Below, one piece after another: positions 33,428 to 44,531 of a stretch of 64,000 bases of DNA (the stretch's first letter is position 1; each line of letters begins with the position of its first letter). The position numbers were made by a program, and so were the translations under genes. Source of the stretch: Rachicladosporium sp. CCFEE 5018 (Eukaryota; Ascomycota; Dothideomycetes; Cladosporiales; Cladosporiaceae); NCBI GenBank assembly GCA_002077045.2, contig KZ111186.1:114627-178626 (forward strand). The letters run 5' to 3'. The notes below the pieces were generated by a model that had not been told where the DNA came from, searched no databases, and worked only from the letters and a program-made list of their open reading frames with translations.

Positions 33428-34943
33428 ATGAGGCCATCGTACTCCCACCGCCCGCGCGAATACAGCCCTCTTGCAACCTCGCACGCTCTATCATCAACGG
33501 CAGTGGAGCGATCATGCTCGTCGAGCCAGCGCGAATGCAGCCCCCTTGCAACCTCGCACGCTCTTTCATCAACGGCAGCGGAACGCTCATGCTCCTCGAG
33601 CCCGCATGAATCGTCTCGTGTGTTTACAGCTAACCTTCAGTCTGACGCATGCGTGGCTGCGCCGCACACGATCCCGTCGATGGATGGGGAGACCTTCAGG
33701 GTAGCTGACTCACAATGGCTGGAAGATGCATCTGTTGCTGATCACGCCGCTGATTCGCACGAAGCGTATCACTACAAGCTTCCAGACCAATGCGATGAGA
33801 AGCTCGCAGCCGATCTGCATCGTGCTGCTCGGGACGCCCATACAATTATGCAACATCGATGCCAGCAATCCGATTCAGAAGTTGTCTTACAGAGTTGGCT
33901 TCGTAACCTTACCTTTGCAAGTCCATCCAAAGACATCCTGGTCTTGGATGACGGAGAACCCTAACGCAGGGCAAACGCGGGCGAGCGCTTCACAGTACCT
34001 ATCGTGATCAAATCGTTTTCTAGACTCTACGTGTGCCAATCTAGACTCCTTTGCAGAACTACTCGTGACTGCGCACGGAAATGCGAAGGTACATCTTCAG
34101 CCGGACAGAGACCTATCACCAACCAACTTCATCACAGAGCTCAAATCGGGCTTTACGACGGCTAATGCACTGAGCTTGCCGAACCTTTCGAGGGCAGATG
34201 AGCCGCGACTGACTCGATTGCCACGTTTCCGCATACTCGACACGCTGATCAACAGACGTAAAGCCCGAGCATACCATTCGGCGGGAAAACAGGTCTGGTC
34301 TACACCAGTAGATGTTGCCAGCTGTCGAGATTTCAACGTACTTGGCGGGTCTGGAGCATTCTCTGGCGCTCATATTGATGCTCTCGTCGGTACTTGGCTT
34401 CGCACCCTTTTCGGACGCAAGCTCTGGTTTGTGGTACCCTGCGATACAATGACAAGCGCAGATTGGGAGAAGTTCGCTGAGATTGGCGATTCTTGGGATC
34501 CGGCCGGGCGTGGACGAGCGATCCTACTTGAAGCAAACGATGTGCTCTTCATGCCGCCGGGCGTGAAGGTCACACACGCGGTGCTCACTCTTGACCCATC
34601 GCTAATGCAGGGTGGCATGTTGTGGGACGACTTGAACCTCGATGCGATCCTCGAAGGTCTTCACTGGATTGGTCTGCCTCAGCACGCAACCAACGAAGCG
34701 ATGGCTTGGCAGCTTGGTGAGGTGTTGGATGAGCTAAGAGACGTGTTCCAGAGCGAAGTATGTCAGTTTCCCAATATGCAGATCACTGACGTGACACGTC
34801 AGGCGCTTCAACGCGTGCTGGATCTTGGGTGTCAGTGCAGGGCACATGGGCCCCAAAATTGTGATGGACGTGTCCTTGTGTGCAACAGACGCGGAGGTGC
34901 ACACCAATTTGCGCCTCGCATCGGATCACACATGGTAGAGTGA
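33428..34943 (+). CDS. JmjC-like domain protein with repeated N-terminus
   Basis: The N-terminal exon (ATG 33428 to about 33900) encodes a low-complexity part with two 25-residue repeats (SPLATSHALSSTAVERSCSS and its near copy). The C-terminal exon carries a JmjC-like cupin: GAFSGAHIDALVGTWLRTLF, RKLWFVVPCD, then LLEANDVLFMPPGVKVTHAV. The HxD pair (AHID) and the later His (THAV) are the iron ligands expected for a 2-oxoglutarate dioxygenase. A cysteine-rich tail (GCQCRAHGPQNCDG) follows. The two parts are in different frames, so an intron must join them: GTAACC at 33903 to TTTTCTAG at 34023 fits phase and has a CTAAC branch, but 121 bases is long and other choices exist. The substrate is unknown. 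If that intron is wrong, the gene may be frameshifted. Confidence 0.6.
33461..33610 (+). repeat. Two 75-base tandem repeats in the JmjC-like gene
   Basis: 33461-33535 and 33536-33610 are near-identical, in frame, and encode 25 residues each. The differences are mostly substitutions of single bases. Confidence 0.85.
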
Positions 34944-36363
34944 AGAAACACGCATGCGCTGAGGAGGGGTACAAAGCACCTACGAAGAGGCCTGAGCGTG
35001 TTAGAGACAGGCAAGGATTCCGATGCGGTGATGGCAATGGGGATGGCAGAGTGGAAAAGTCGACAAGGAAACGATTCAGGTCACGAGTGGCAAAGGTTAC
35101 ACACGCGCAGGGAGCAAGATGCCGATGATTCCACAGATCACAGATCCAATCGAGGAAGCGGATAGTGAACCATCGCGTAGCGCACGCACGCGTCCCCATC
35201 GACAATGCAGCTTGGGAGAGCGGGAACAAGAGGGCGACAGTACAGCACATGAGAGAGGTGTTGTGCAGAGATAAGATTAAGGACTGCACAGAGCAGGGTA
35301 TGCAACAAGATGGCGTCTTAGGGAGCATCGAAAGAGGGAGTTGCTTAGATCAATTCGAGTCGTCACGAAGAATGTAGAACTTGGAAGACACGGTCGATCG
35401 GAACGGAGGATATTGATGGCGTTATCTAGGAGATGAAGCTATTCTAGAGGTTACTTCGGTCCAATCGGATTACCAAGGTTGAGGAAATGCGTAGCAGACG
35501 ACTATTCCCAACAACAGCAGGACCATCTCTCGGGGTTCATCCGTGATCCAAAAGACGTCTGGGTCTTTCTACGCCCTGGAACCCTGTCATTCTCCTTACA
35601 CGAGACCTCCCATTAACTGCCGCGAGATAAAATGCGGTAAGTACAACGATGCGTGATGGAAGCACCAGATGATCATTGACACAGACGTGGCGAGTGCAGG
35701 CAGAAGATAACGAGTGCGGCATGTCCTCAAACATCGAGTGGCAAGAATCGATGATTATAAGCTCCCCTCCTTGCATGCCTACATATCACTACAGACCAGG
35801 ACAGACTGGGAGAAGATCGTATGTAGCAGGTGGAAGCGGCTCCCAGACTGTGTACCAAGCAGGCCATCGCTCATGCCTGTCATGTTCCTTCGCGTCGATG
35901 AGTCCGTGACAGTACGGCTGACACGCGGGCGTGACTGTGCTTCCAGGACGTACACCTCTTCTTCTTCCTTGGATTGGTTCATGCGACTTTCTCAAGCTCT
36001 TCTGAAGGGCATGTACATCAATCTCGTAGTCCGGTTCAGTTGAAGTGTTTCTAGATCCACAGAGCAAGTCGACGTAAGATCGAGTTATAGTCTTTCAATA
36101 GTCAGTAGGCACTCCCACATCGTTGACCTGAAAGAGGTCTTACTTGCTTCATCTCTACGACTGTCGCTGACACCGGCTCAATAGTAAGAACAGAGCAATA
36201 CAGTAGATCACGTGATCTGACCGTCCGATGGAATGCGCCGTGCGGGCGTTTCATTCATCCGCGGAATGTGATCGTGACAGATGTCTCTGAGGTCATGGGA
36301 CGTATCTGCTCCGGGAGCCACTCTACATGCTCTAGTCAACTCTACAGCTGACCTACTCAATTA
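34944..36363. other. No supported gene
   Basis: Short ORFs on both strands (for example 35714-36043 plus and 35789-36067 minus) overlap each other and show no recognisable motif. Confidence 0.35.
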
Positions 36364-36401
36364 GGATCCTTACACTATGCAACTTGAAGCTGTAAGGATC
36401 C
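36364..36401. repeat. Perfect 11-base inverted repeat with 16-base spacer
   Basis: GGATCCTTACA at 36364-36374 is the exact reverse complement of TGTAAGGATCC at 36391-36401. It could form a hairpin or be a bipartite protein site; it lies outside any gene I recognise. Confidence 0.7.
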
Positions 36402-37120
36402 AATTACTGCATCACGTAACCCCCTAGGAATCTAGTAACCCTCACCTTCGCGTAAATATCGACAATGATGTCGCCTACCTATTGTGTATTGATGAGTCTA
36501 GTGAATGGGTACGTGTCGCTAGCACCAGAAGCCTTGGGGTCTTAGCAGCGCAGGTAGACATTAGGAAGCACCCATTACAATACACTACGTAGCGCATGCA
36601 TGGTGGCGTTCCGTCCCATGCTGCGTTTGCCGCCCAACGACAAGATGTGGGGCGCTTTTCAATGCGTCGATGGGTTGACCGCACTAAAATGCTTTGCGGC
36701 GATTTAGCGCAATTAAAGAACTTTAAACGCAGTACTTGCACGCACTGCATAATTCCAAGAGCTCTAGCACCGACATTGGCGATGATTAGAGCGATAAAGC
36801 AATTGCGAGACAGACGGGGCCGTCTGCAGCTTGGTCGGGACGCGCTCTTTCTTACAGGTAGTCATTCTGCGGATGTCGAACAGCAAAAGAGGCGCTCTGC
36901 ATCTTTCACCGCATTGTATAGTCGCTTCCAGAAATCGCAGTGACCTATGTAAGGATGAGATCGCGCTCTCTATCCTTCAACTTCGCAATCACGATTTTTC
37001 AAGAACAACTGTCTTGGTAACGCGCATCTGCAATGCAACAGTCACCTCGACTTGCCAGTTTCCTTACTGGCGACGATGCAACGGTTCCTTAGCCCCCATC
37101 TTCGCATAGGACGGACACTA
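36402..37120. other. No supported gene
   Basis: Short overlapping ORFs only; nothing recognised. Confidence 0.35.
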
Positions 37121-38171
37121 ATGGCGAAACAGGATGAACCCCTGATACGCGGCTGGCTACACGAACTATATGAAATCGGAAGGCACCGGCAACACTTCTT
37201 CAAGATAATGCCTCATTCGATTTCACTTCGAGACGCCCAAACCACCGCACGACACGATAAAATGATGATATTCGAAGGACCGGATCAAGACACTCTCAGG
37301 ATGTTGACACTCAATGCGACTGAATGGTTCCAGGAGCCGTCAACTTTCTGGAACAGAGAGATGTTCCCCAGCCGGCGATACGCAGATCCAGGTGCACGCA
37401 TTGTCGGTCTCTTTCTTGACGCAGGGGGGTTAGACACGTAGTCACCCCTTGCGGCACGATTGTGCTGCATCGTGCTGGTGAAGTTCCGCCGTCGCATGCC
37501 TCTGATGACACTCAAACGAACAGCTGAGTCACCGGCTTCGGAAGCAACTAACGGCGGCTCTCTTGTCACTGCGAAGCAAATCGAGAAGTCCGCGACGGAA
37601 ATGGAGGACATCGGAAGTCGATTGATGAACCTTGAGCGCTCCGTGAACACAGGAATCAGCTTGGTTCTCGGGAAACGCATAACCAAAAACCAGTGAGTAA
37701 TCGATCAATGTGAGTAGCGTGTCGACAGAGCTCTGATGGGTCCAGACTGTTGAAGGTACTCCCAAAGCAAGGCCAAAGGCACCAGAAGGTCGCTGCGCGA
37801 CTTCGAGAGACGGTCGGCGACTCGGCCGCCGAATACACCAGCCTACGCAACAGACTTGTGGATTGGTATTTGGAATACCTTTTTTCGCTCAAAACTACGC
37901 CATCGACATCTTCAAGCGAGCTGTCCAGACCAATGGTCGAAAGTCCAGGGCTAGCGAACGACCCACTACTTTTCACCTGCACTCCGCCAACTTTCGAGCA
38001 CATGTGACGCGCTCTGTGCTCGATATAGTCAACGTCGGGACAGCAATCTATGGGGGCGCGCATGGCTCTTGTTATCAGGGTAGCGCCCAGTACTCGTTGG
38101 ACCTAGCGATCGTAGGACACGTCTCCAGCAAGTCACATCGCGCGCAAGTGGAGAGTAGCAGCACCGATTAG
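37121..38171 (+). pseudogene. Unrecognised coding-like fragments
   Basis: A chain of plus-strand open pieces: 37121-37441 (MAKQDEPLIRGWLHELYEIG, DTLRMLTLNATEWFQEP), 37460-37696 (SATEMEDIGSRLMNLERSVN) and, after a GTGAGT-CAG intron-like interval (37694-37748), KVAARLRETVGDSAAEYTSL. A shift of frame near 37865 leads to GIPFFAQNYAIDIFKRAVQT and HVTRSVLDIVNVGTAIYGGA. The pieces have coding-like composition, and the last resembles the border of a membrane segment in polytopic fungal proteins, but I cannot name a family. Either one decayed gene or parts of two. Confidence 0.3.
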
Positions 38172-38794
38172 AAGATCAGTCTATATTGTTGTAATAGGAA
38201 CGTCCGCTGCCAACACTTGCGCATCGCTACCTCCGGCCGTCTCTTGGCTTTGAGATCTCATCAGTACTCGCCCAACACATCTATGCTTTTGCTTTGATAT
38301 TCATTTGCCTTTTTGAGAGACGTCTTTTGCGCAGCTGACGCCTCATGAACCGATTGGTGTCACCTAGCAGCCGATGCAGTGTATTGTAATCTTGCATTCT
38401 TCGTTATGTCGTGGGCTCCACACCTGGAGGCAGTAGTGCCGATGGTATTCGCCCTGCATGAGTGTCGTGGTTTCGATAGGTTCAGCCCACGTCTCGATTA
38501 GAAATCGATCCACTCTCGACGGTGGGGGTTGCTAGCAAGGTCACATCAACTCAAGGATACAGCCTGATTTGTACTATGCAACGACCAATACGAGAAGAGT
38601 ACGTTGTGGTCAAACAATCAAGATGACTCCGGTGCATCGGGGAGATCCGCAATCAGACGGGATTCCCAGTTTCACACGCGTGCCTTACAGTTCAAATAGT
38701 CGATGCCTCCGCTGTAGTCGTCAAGGTCTTTGGTAATATATCGGTTCCGCAACAGACAGTGATTTCTATCCCGCAGTCTTGCACTTCGAAGACA
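38172..38794. other. No supported gene; 5' flank of the dsRBM gene
   Basis: No motif or repeat recognised. Confidence 0.35.
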
Positions 38795-39541
38795 ATGAAC
38801 ACTATCACCATGGCGCATTCAGATCCTGACGGCGAATCGACTGGATCTTCATTCACGGCTGCATCTGACATGGAAGACACTCTGTCGACCGAAGGTTACA
38901 GTGTTAAGGAATACTGGGTTGGACGAATACACATCAGATGCGTTCTTGCCGCAGGACTCGCGAAAGATGCTAAAGCGGGCCAGGAGCCACATGAGCTGGA
39001 TGTGAGCCTCTCACGACACCGCATATTCGTTTAGTGAGCTAATCCACGACAGTCCGAACTGAACCTGGCGATTGAGACCTACAATTATGCCGACAAACTG
39101 ATTACCTTTCGTAATCTTCTACCAAGATCGTTGTGGCGAGATGGGCGCGATGATCGTGAAGAGCTCCTGAAGACTATAGGGGCGGTGCTACGCTTTTATG
39201 AGCGGGACGCAGGGGAACTGGTACTTCGCAATTTGTGGCAGCGCAGTGACGGGAGAGGACCTCAAAACCCGATCGATGCAGCACGAGCGAAGCACCGTCC
39301 TACAAACTACAAAGTCGATGATGCCCCTTCAGGAAGTGACGTCCAGGCGCTGAAAGAGCATGCTGACAGCCTTGGCAGTCCGTATATCCATGAAGAGGCA
39401 CGTATCTTTGGAGGTCGCTTCCTGTCCACGATTCGCTTTGGATCGCGAGTTTTCACCGCCGAGGGTAGATCGAGGAAGTTGGCCCACCAACGTGCAGCTC
39501 AGGAAGGTTGTATAGCTCTAGGGATTGGGGGCGGTTTGTAG
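38795..39541 (+). CDS. Double-stranded RNA-binding-motif protein
   Basis: Two exons, 38795-39001 and 39053-39541, joined by a 51-base intron (donor GTGAGC, CTAATC branch region, ACAG acceptor), give 231 residues with no lesion. The C-terminal 50 residues hold a dsRBM: YIHEEARIFGGRFLSTIRFG, then SRVFTAEGRSRKLAHQRAAQ and EGCIALGI. The basic KLAHQRAA helix start, which contacts the RNA phosphates, is conserved. The N-terminal part is acidic, then helical (NLAIETYNYADKLITFRNLL); I recognise no nuclease or deaminase catalytic motif in it. It may bind structured RNA in silencing or another response. The ATG at 38795 is the first in the frame after an in-frame CAG-ended stretch, so an upstream exon is possible. 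The next gene, an OTT_1508-like deaminase, starts 346 bases downstream in the same direction. Confidence 0.65.
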
Positions 39542-39887
39542 GAATGGTTCACATGTTGTGCATTTGACAGTCTCATCATCCGCAGGGTGTATTCATCGCA
39601 CGTCAATGTACTCGCCCGCCGGATTTAGTCCAATATATATGGCGATCTCATCAGGCGATATACCACGACATACAATATGGAGTATTTCACCTCTTGAGCT
39701 GCTCACGTGGAGGATGGGGTACGCTGTGGGGTCTGCATTCAACCACGCCACCTCAACAGTCTCCGACGCGCCGCACCTTGTTCCACTCGTGCTGACATCC
39801 ATTCATCCGCTGCTCACGTTGACACTTTACCAATCATGACCAGTGCTCACGCGCTGTTGCAACCTCCCTACCACCACATTCGCGGTT

Positions 39888-41199
39888 ATGGAGTCGGGGC
39901 AATCGATTTTGGAAGCGCCAAAGGAGCACAATGACTGTCACCAGCAGTTCTATGAAACTCTTGTGCTGATGAGTCTGTTCTCAAGCGGCCAGAGTTCTCG
40001 AGTGAAACGAAGACGAACAGCGTGGCAGCGCTTCTTGGATGATCCGTCCTATCTATGCGACGTGGAGACTGGAGGCAAGAGTATACCGTCGATAGCGGTC
40101 CAACGACATGACCGCAAGCTCGTGTTTTGGATATCTGCCAATGGACGACTGGGAGAAGCCTATCATCATTTGCGCTGGTTACTTGAGCAGCTTGCTGGGC
40201 GCCATGACGGCGATGTTTCTGCAGCTGCGACTCGCGCGATGATCTTGGGGAGAACGACTGACATGAGTTCTCGGAAAGTGAGAAACTACGCGAGGGAATT
40301 GCAGGTGCACATATCACAGGTGGAGAGCCTTCGGTCGATGCCTGCGGAGGGCACTGTGCTCCCAGCTTCACCTATTGTACGGACACTGATGGTGACCAGT
40401 CGTGAACGTTTTGAAGACATTCCAGCAGTTATTGCAGCCCCAACAACCCTACGACGACCTCTCGAACCGCGCTTTCCAATTTCGACTCTCCGACGACTAC
40501 CAGAAGCTGAAGGACATTGTCAAGAAAAACTCCTCAACATCGCCATGGCACCAAATTCGTCACTACATAGGTCGATTGGCATCTTGGTCGAAATGTACGA
40601 GGTTTGTTGTCCGGATGGCAAAGACCTGCCCTGATCTACTCAAGCATTACGAGGTCCGTCCAGTCATCTCAGCTTGTCCAAAACCTTGGCTTCAACCTGT
40701 GCGAGCCAGTGACAATCTGTTGGGCGCCATGAACCGCGTCCTTCCCGTGGAAGGTGTCAACCATGTAGAGACACTTGCCTCTTTTGACAGAGAGACTTTG
40801 AGGGAGAGATTTCAAACTCGATGGGATGGATTGAATAAACGCACGATGGTCCATGCGGAAGTCAGCATGTTGGACCATTTCTATCGTCATGGCCTGGTAT
40901 TCGCGTTCGACATGAGCTACATTGGATGCAGCAAGCCATCGTGCTATTGCTGCAGTGACTACATGTCTAGGCATCCTTTGCAGCCGCTACAGAGGCCATG
41001 CCATGGTAATGTATGGACCAAGTGGTCACCCCCGAGGGACGATCAACTTGCGAACGACACTTGCACTGCTCTAGGGTTGAAAATGAGACGGGAGATATCA
41101 CGCAGTCTTTCTCTGAGATCGTCTACAATGCTTCAGCGGAGGTGTTTCGACTCTGTCACGGACCTCTCGACTTCACTCCCGACCATATATGGAACCTGA
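39888..41199 (+). CDS. OTT_1508-like nucleic-acid deaminase family protein
   Basis: Two exons, 39888-40376 and 40426-41199, with a 49-base intron (donor GTACGG, CACTGAT branch, CATTCCAG acceptor), give 420 residues. The intron removes an apparent frame change. The C-terminal half has the zinc-deaminase signature of the OTT_1508 family: VHAEVSMLDHFY (HAE: zinc ligand and proton shuttle), then YIGCSKPSCYCC (C-x-x-x-x-C, remaining zinc ligands) and NVWTKWSPPRD. The N-terminal part is helical (HLRWLLEQLAGRHDGDVSAA). OTT_1508 proteins are common, lineage-expanded and mostly uncharacterised in ascomycetes. They belong to the cytidine-deaminase-like superfamily, so a nucleic-acid or nucleotide substrate is predicted, not shown. 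The C-terminus is uncertain: another frame (NETGDITQSFSEIVYNAS, ending at 41207) also looks coding. Confidence 0.7.
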
Positions 41200-41268
41200 T
41201 GCGATAGTGGACAGTGGGAGATATCGACACTCTCCCCCGGGAAAGGTGGCGATAGTCAAGACAGACAC

Positions 41269-41290
41269 ATCCTCATCCTCATCCTCATCC
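41269..41290 (+). repeat. ATCCTC hexanucleotide microsatellite
   Basis: About 3.7 perfect copies of ATCCTC directly after the deaminase gene. Confidence 0.9.
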
Positions 41291-42114
41291 AGGTACTGGT
41301 GTGGCTGTCACGACAAACTCAAGGTGTGATGGATACGCCGCCTGCGCCTACACGTCGTATAGATCAGAAGAAATTGCGCACCAATAGGTCCTTTCCGTCT
41401 CTTATAGCAAGCGACCGCGTGCTACAAGGACTGCAAGCAACTACAGCGCATAGGCAGGATACTCGGGAAGGCGAGAGCTTCGACTCAACGGAGAGCGTCA
41501 CATATCTAATATGTCCTGATACAAAAATTGTTCATCATTCACGTGCTCGTACAAGCTTAGGGTCCTGGTCGCCGTAGACCACGCCTGCCGCTCCGCTCAT
41601 CGGTTTTGTCGACCAATGCGCCATCTTGCTTTGTACACGTCACCGAAAGCGCGTGCCCGTGGCAGCAGAATGAGGCGCTCGTAAGTGAGCTTTACGAAGT
41701 CACGGGGATCTGTGAGGTAGCCTGCACGTTTTCCCTAGTCCGATGCAGGAGAGTGTGGGTGCGATTTGAGCAAAGATGCACGATTTCTTACGGCTGGTTC
41801 TACTGACTTGCGGCACCTCACATCGCCGGCAAACACTAGTCTCACATCAATCGGCCGTTCCATGGGTGCTCCATGTCACTTGCGAGTCATTGATTAGTTG
41901 GATCGCGCTACGCCCGCGACTCGAAGTTCACTGTATCTACTCCGTGTCTGCCGTACCAAGTCTGATGATAATCTTCCTTCGCATCATCTCTCTCGTGCTT
42001 GCTTCGATCTTTAGAATTGTTTTGCACGAATTCGTGCTACGCTCTACATGACATCGGCCCCCAGCACCTAGCAACACGCGACGTGAACGATACGATCACC
42101 AGCCCCTACGAACA
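41291..42114. other. No supported gene
   Basis: Short ORFs without recognisable motifs. Confidence 0.35.
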
Positions 42115-42660
42115 CTAGCACCTACGCAGCATCATGACCTCACCGCGTGACGGCTCAGATCTGCGGCGCATCATCGACCATGTTTCCTTCGGGGGCGCAT
42201 TGATGGCGAGTCGGGTCTCACCAAGAGTTTGGTTCACTTCCTGAAAGTGCTGTTGTCTAAGATCCGATGCAATGGTCAGGGGATCTCGAATACTGACTTG
42301 GGCGGTCTTTTGGTGGGAAGGCTGCTCGACCCGGTGGAGTTCAACAACGAAGTGGTGCTCTAGGCTTTTGGCCAACTTGTGCAGAGCAGCGAGCAGGGAA
42401 CGTCGGCATTTAGCTGGATAACAGCGGCAACATATGTATGAGCTACGACTAGTTTACCAGACTGCACCCTCTCCGGTACTGTTCTCGGACCCACACTCCA
42501 GCGTCTCATCTTTCAAAACACTGTATTTCAGACAGTGACCGTGAAAGACCCGCTGTGCCTTACGATCTTGCATAATAGCGTGCGCCTTGAAAATTCCGTA
42601 GATCAACGCTCGTACATGTCCTTCGCTGTATCCACGACGGCTGCGCTGCTTTCGATACAT
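42115..42660 (-). pseudogene. Unrecognised coding-like minus-strand pieces
   Basis: Two open pieces, 42454-42660 (GYSEGHVRALIYGIFKAHAI) and 42115-42375 (LAKSLEHHFVVELHRVEQPS, DLRQQHFQEVNQTLGETRLA), have coding-like composition. The second continues upstream in frame through VIQLNADVPCSLL. A clean splice joining them was not found. Family unknown. Confidence 0.25.
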
Positions 42661-43694
42661 TTTCAGTTAGGCATTGTATGACGGATCATCTTTCGACTCC
42701 CTTGAGTTCATGCCAAAGATACCGCTTGTGACCTCTTATGACTTGATGCCACTTTCAATCAGGGTGAGGCCGTGTATCCTCAATTAACGGATGATCCGGC
42801 ATGTTGGGGGGCGAATTAGGTGGCAAGGCCGGATCTCGAGAATCCCCGGTCTCCGCCAGCTTCTCTTACTGTAGTGTCCGGCCTCGATCCGACTGGTCTG
42901 ATGGCTCACCGGTCAAGTCCTGCGACGCATCTCGCTCGTTGTCGTTTACGTCGTTGCAAGCAACCACTATGTGCAGTCAGTATAGCGGTTTGCGATTGCA
43001 CCCTTCCTTTCTCCAGTAGATCTATGCTTTTGTGTACAATTCACCTGACTTTCAGCGAGGATGGCGGCCAGGATCAGCTCCAACGACCGCCTTCGCACGG
43101 GCACAGTGTAGCTACGCATGAAGTCTGCCAGATGGCGCAGCCTGCATGGGCTAAGGTGCTGACCCGTTGATCGTGGTCCAATCATTTCACGGGCAATCCC
43201 TCCCTTCTCCCTTCACCAAGTTCTGTATCTTCCGTGATGTTGGCTGATCGCTGCCTTACTCGCAGATACCTCTGAGGGGCTGTTGCTGCACGAGAACAAA
43301 TGGATTGACGCCATAGCATGACGACCATTCAAGGACTGGCTCACAGAACGTCACAATCGTAGAATATGACATGATTCAATGATCCGAAGAAGCATGGAGA
43401 CGATCGAACTTCAGACATTGATGTTGACGACGAACACTCATACATTCGCCGCGGCGGCGTAGTGACGGGCGAACATTGGATCCCCAACGTCTTTCGAGCG
43501 TCCTGATTCGGTGCCCTTACATGCATCTCGTCCAGCTCGCTACTGTAACGGTACGAATGTATCGTGATGTCGGTAAGCTGTTCGTCGCCCCCATGAGTCT
43601 TTCCTTCGAGCAGTATATTTACACAAGGAAGCAGGATCTAATCGGATTTATACATTTTGCTCGGACCCATTCATCATTCACTCAGCGCGGCAGT
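42661..43694. other. No supported gene; 5' flank of the zinc-finger gene
   Basis: Short ORFs only. The open frame of the zinc-finger gene extends upstream to 43476 but without motifs. Confidence 0.35.
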
Positions 43695-44531
43695 ATGGCA
43701 ACAATTTGTCAGATTTGTGATCGCTCCTTTAGAACGGAGGAGGCGTTCGCGCAGCACCGACGAGACTCGCCGGCACACACCGGTGAGCGCAAAGAGTGCG
43801 ACCGCACATTCAATACGAGAGAAGCACTAGAGCAGCACCGGCGAGGCTTGCTTGCACACCCACATGAGTGCAAAGAGTGCGACCGCACATTCAACACGGA
43901 AGAAGCGCTAGAGCAGCACCTGCGAGATTCGCCGGCACATGCGGCCGCCCTTGAATCTGAAGAGTGCAACCGCACATTCAACACGGGAGAAGCGCTCCAA
44001 CAGCACTTGCGCACTTCATCGTCTCAATGTACAAGCCCCGAAGCTGCCGCAACTATCGACTCCTTTGACATACGCCCCTCTCTGCATCAGGATGTGCTGC
44101 ACCTACTTCGACCGCATGGTCTAGTCTTCAACTTCCGTTCGACCGATGATTTGGACGACATCGTCAGGGAGTACGACACCAGCATCATGGGCAAATTCAC
44201 CTGCGCCAACACTGCTTGCTCAGCCAAAGCTTGGACGAGTAAGAAAATTGCCACATGGATTCGGCAGTACCCTGGACTGAGTTACAATGCCAGGGTTTAC
44301 TACCAGCGGTGCAAATCTTGCGATTCTTTGAGTCGACCGCAGTTAGACTATTCTTATGCGGAGAGAGTCTCGTATCGTCTTACAAAATGGTCTGGTATTG
44401 CCTTGGAAGAACCTCCGCACTCTGCACATACTCAGAGACCACATGAGTCCAGATTCTGCGAAGGTTGTAGACTAGGACGGTGCGAGCAGAGCCGACTTTG
44501 GTCCCAGATTCACAATACAGCAGATTGCTAG
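43695..44531 (+). CDS. C2H2 finger array plus 3CxxC zinc-finger protein
   Basis: A single-exon gene of 278 residues from ATG 43695. The frame is open further back to 43476, but finger 1 starts right at this ATG. Four tandem finger-like units follow, of the type CQICDRSFRTEEAFAQHRRD with an H-x6-H ending. Finger 1 and finger 3 (HECKECDRTFNTEEALEQH) keep C-x2-C; fingers 2 and 4 have lost the first cysteine (GERKEC, ESEEC). The C-terminal half is a 3CxxC-type domain: FTCANTACSAKAWTSKKIAT, YQRCKSC and HESRFCEGCRLGRC. Such proteins are widespread and uncharacterised in fungi; DNA, RNA or protein binding is possible. The finger units are also similar at the DNA level, which points to recent internal duplication. 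Confidence 0.75.
   Translation: MATICQICDRSFRTEEAFAQHRRDSPAHTGERKECDRTFNTREALEQHRRGLLAHPHECKECDRTFNTEEALEQHLRDSPAHAAALESEECNRTFNTGEALQQHLRTSSSQCTSPEAAATIDSFDIRPSLHQDVLHLLRPHGLVFNFRSTDDLDDIVREYDTSIMGKFTCANTACSAKAWTSKKIATWIRQYPGLSYNARVYYQRCKSCDSLSRPQLDYSYAERVSYRLTKWSGIALEEPPHSAHTQRPHESRFCEGCRLGRCEQSRLWSQIHNTADC

Noticed and set aside
40377..40425. Apparent frameshift in the OTT_1508-like gene
   Set aside because: A 49-base intron with a CTGAT branch site joins the two frames in phase.
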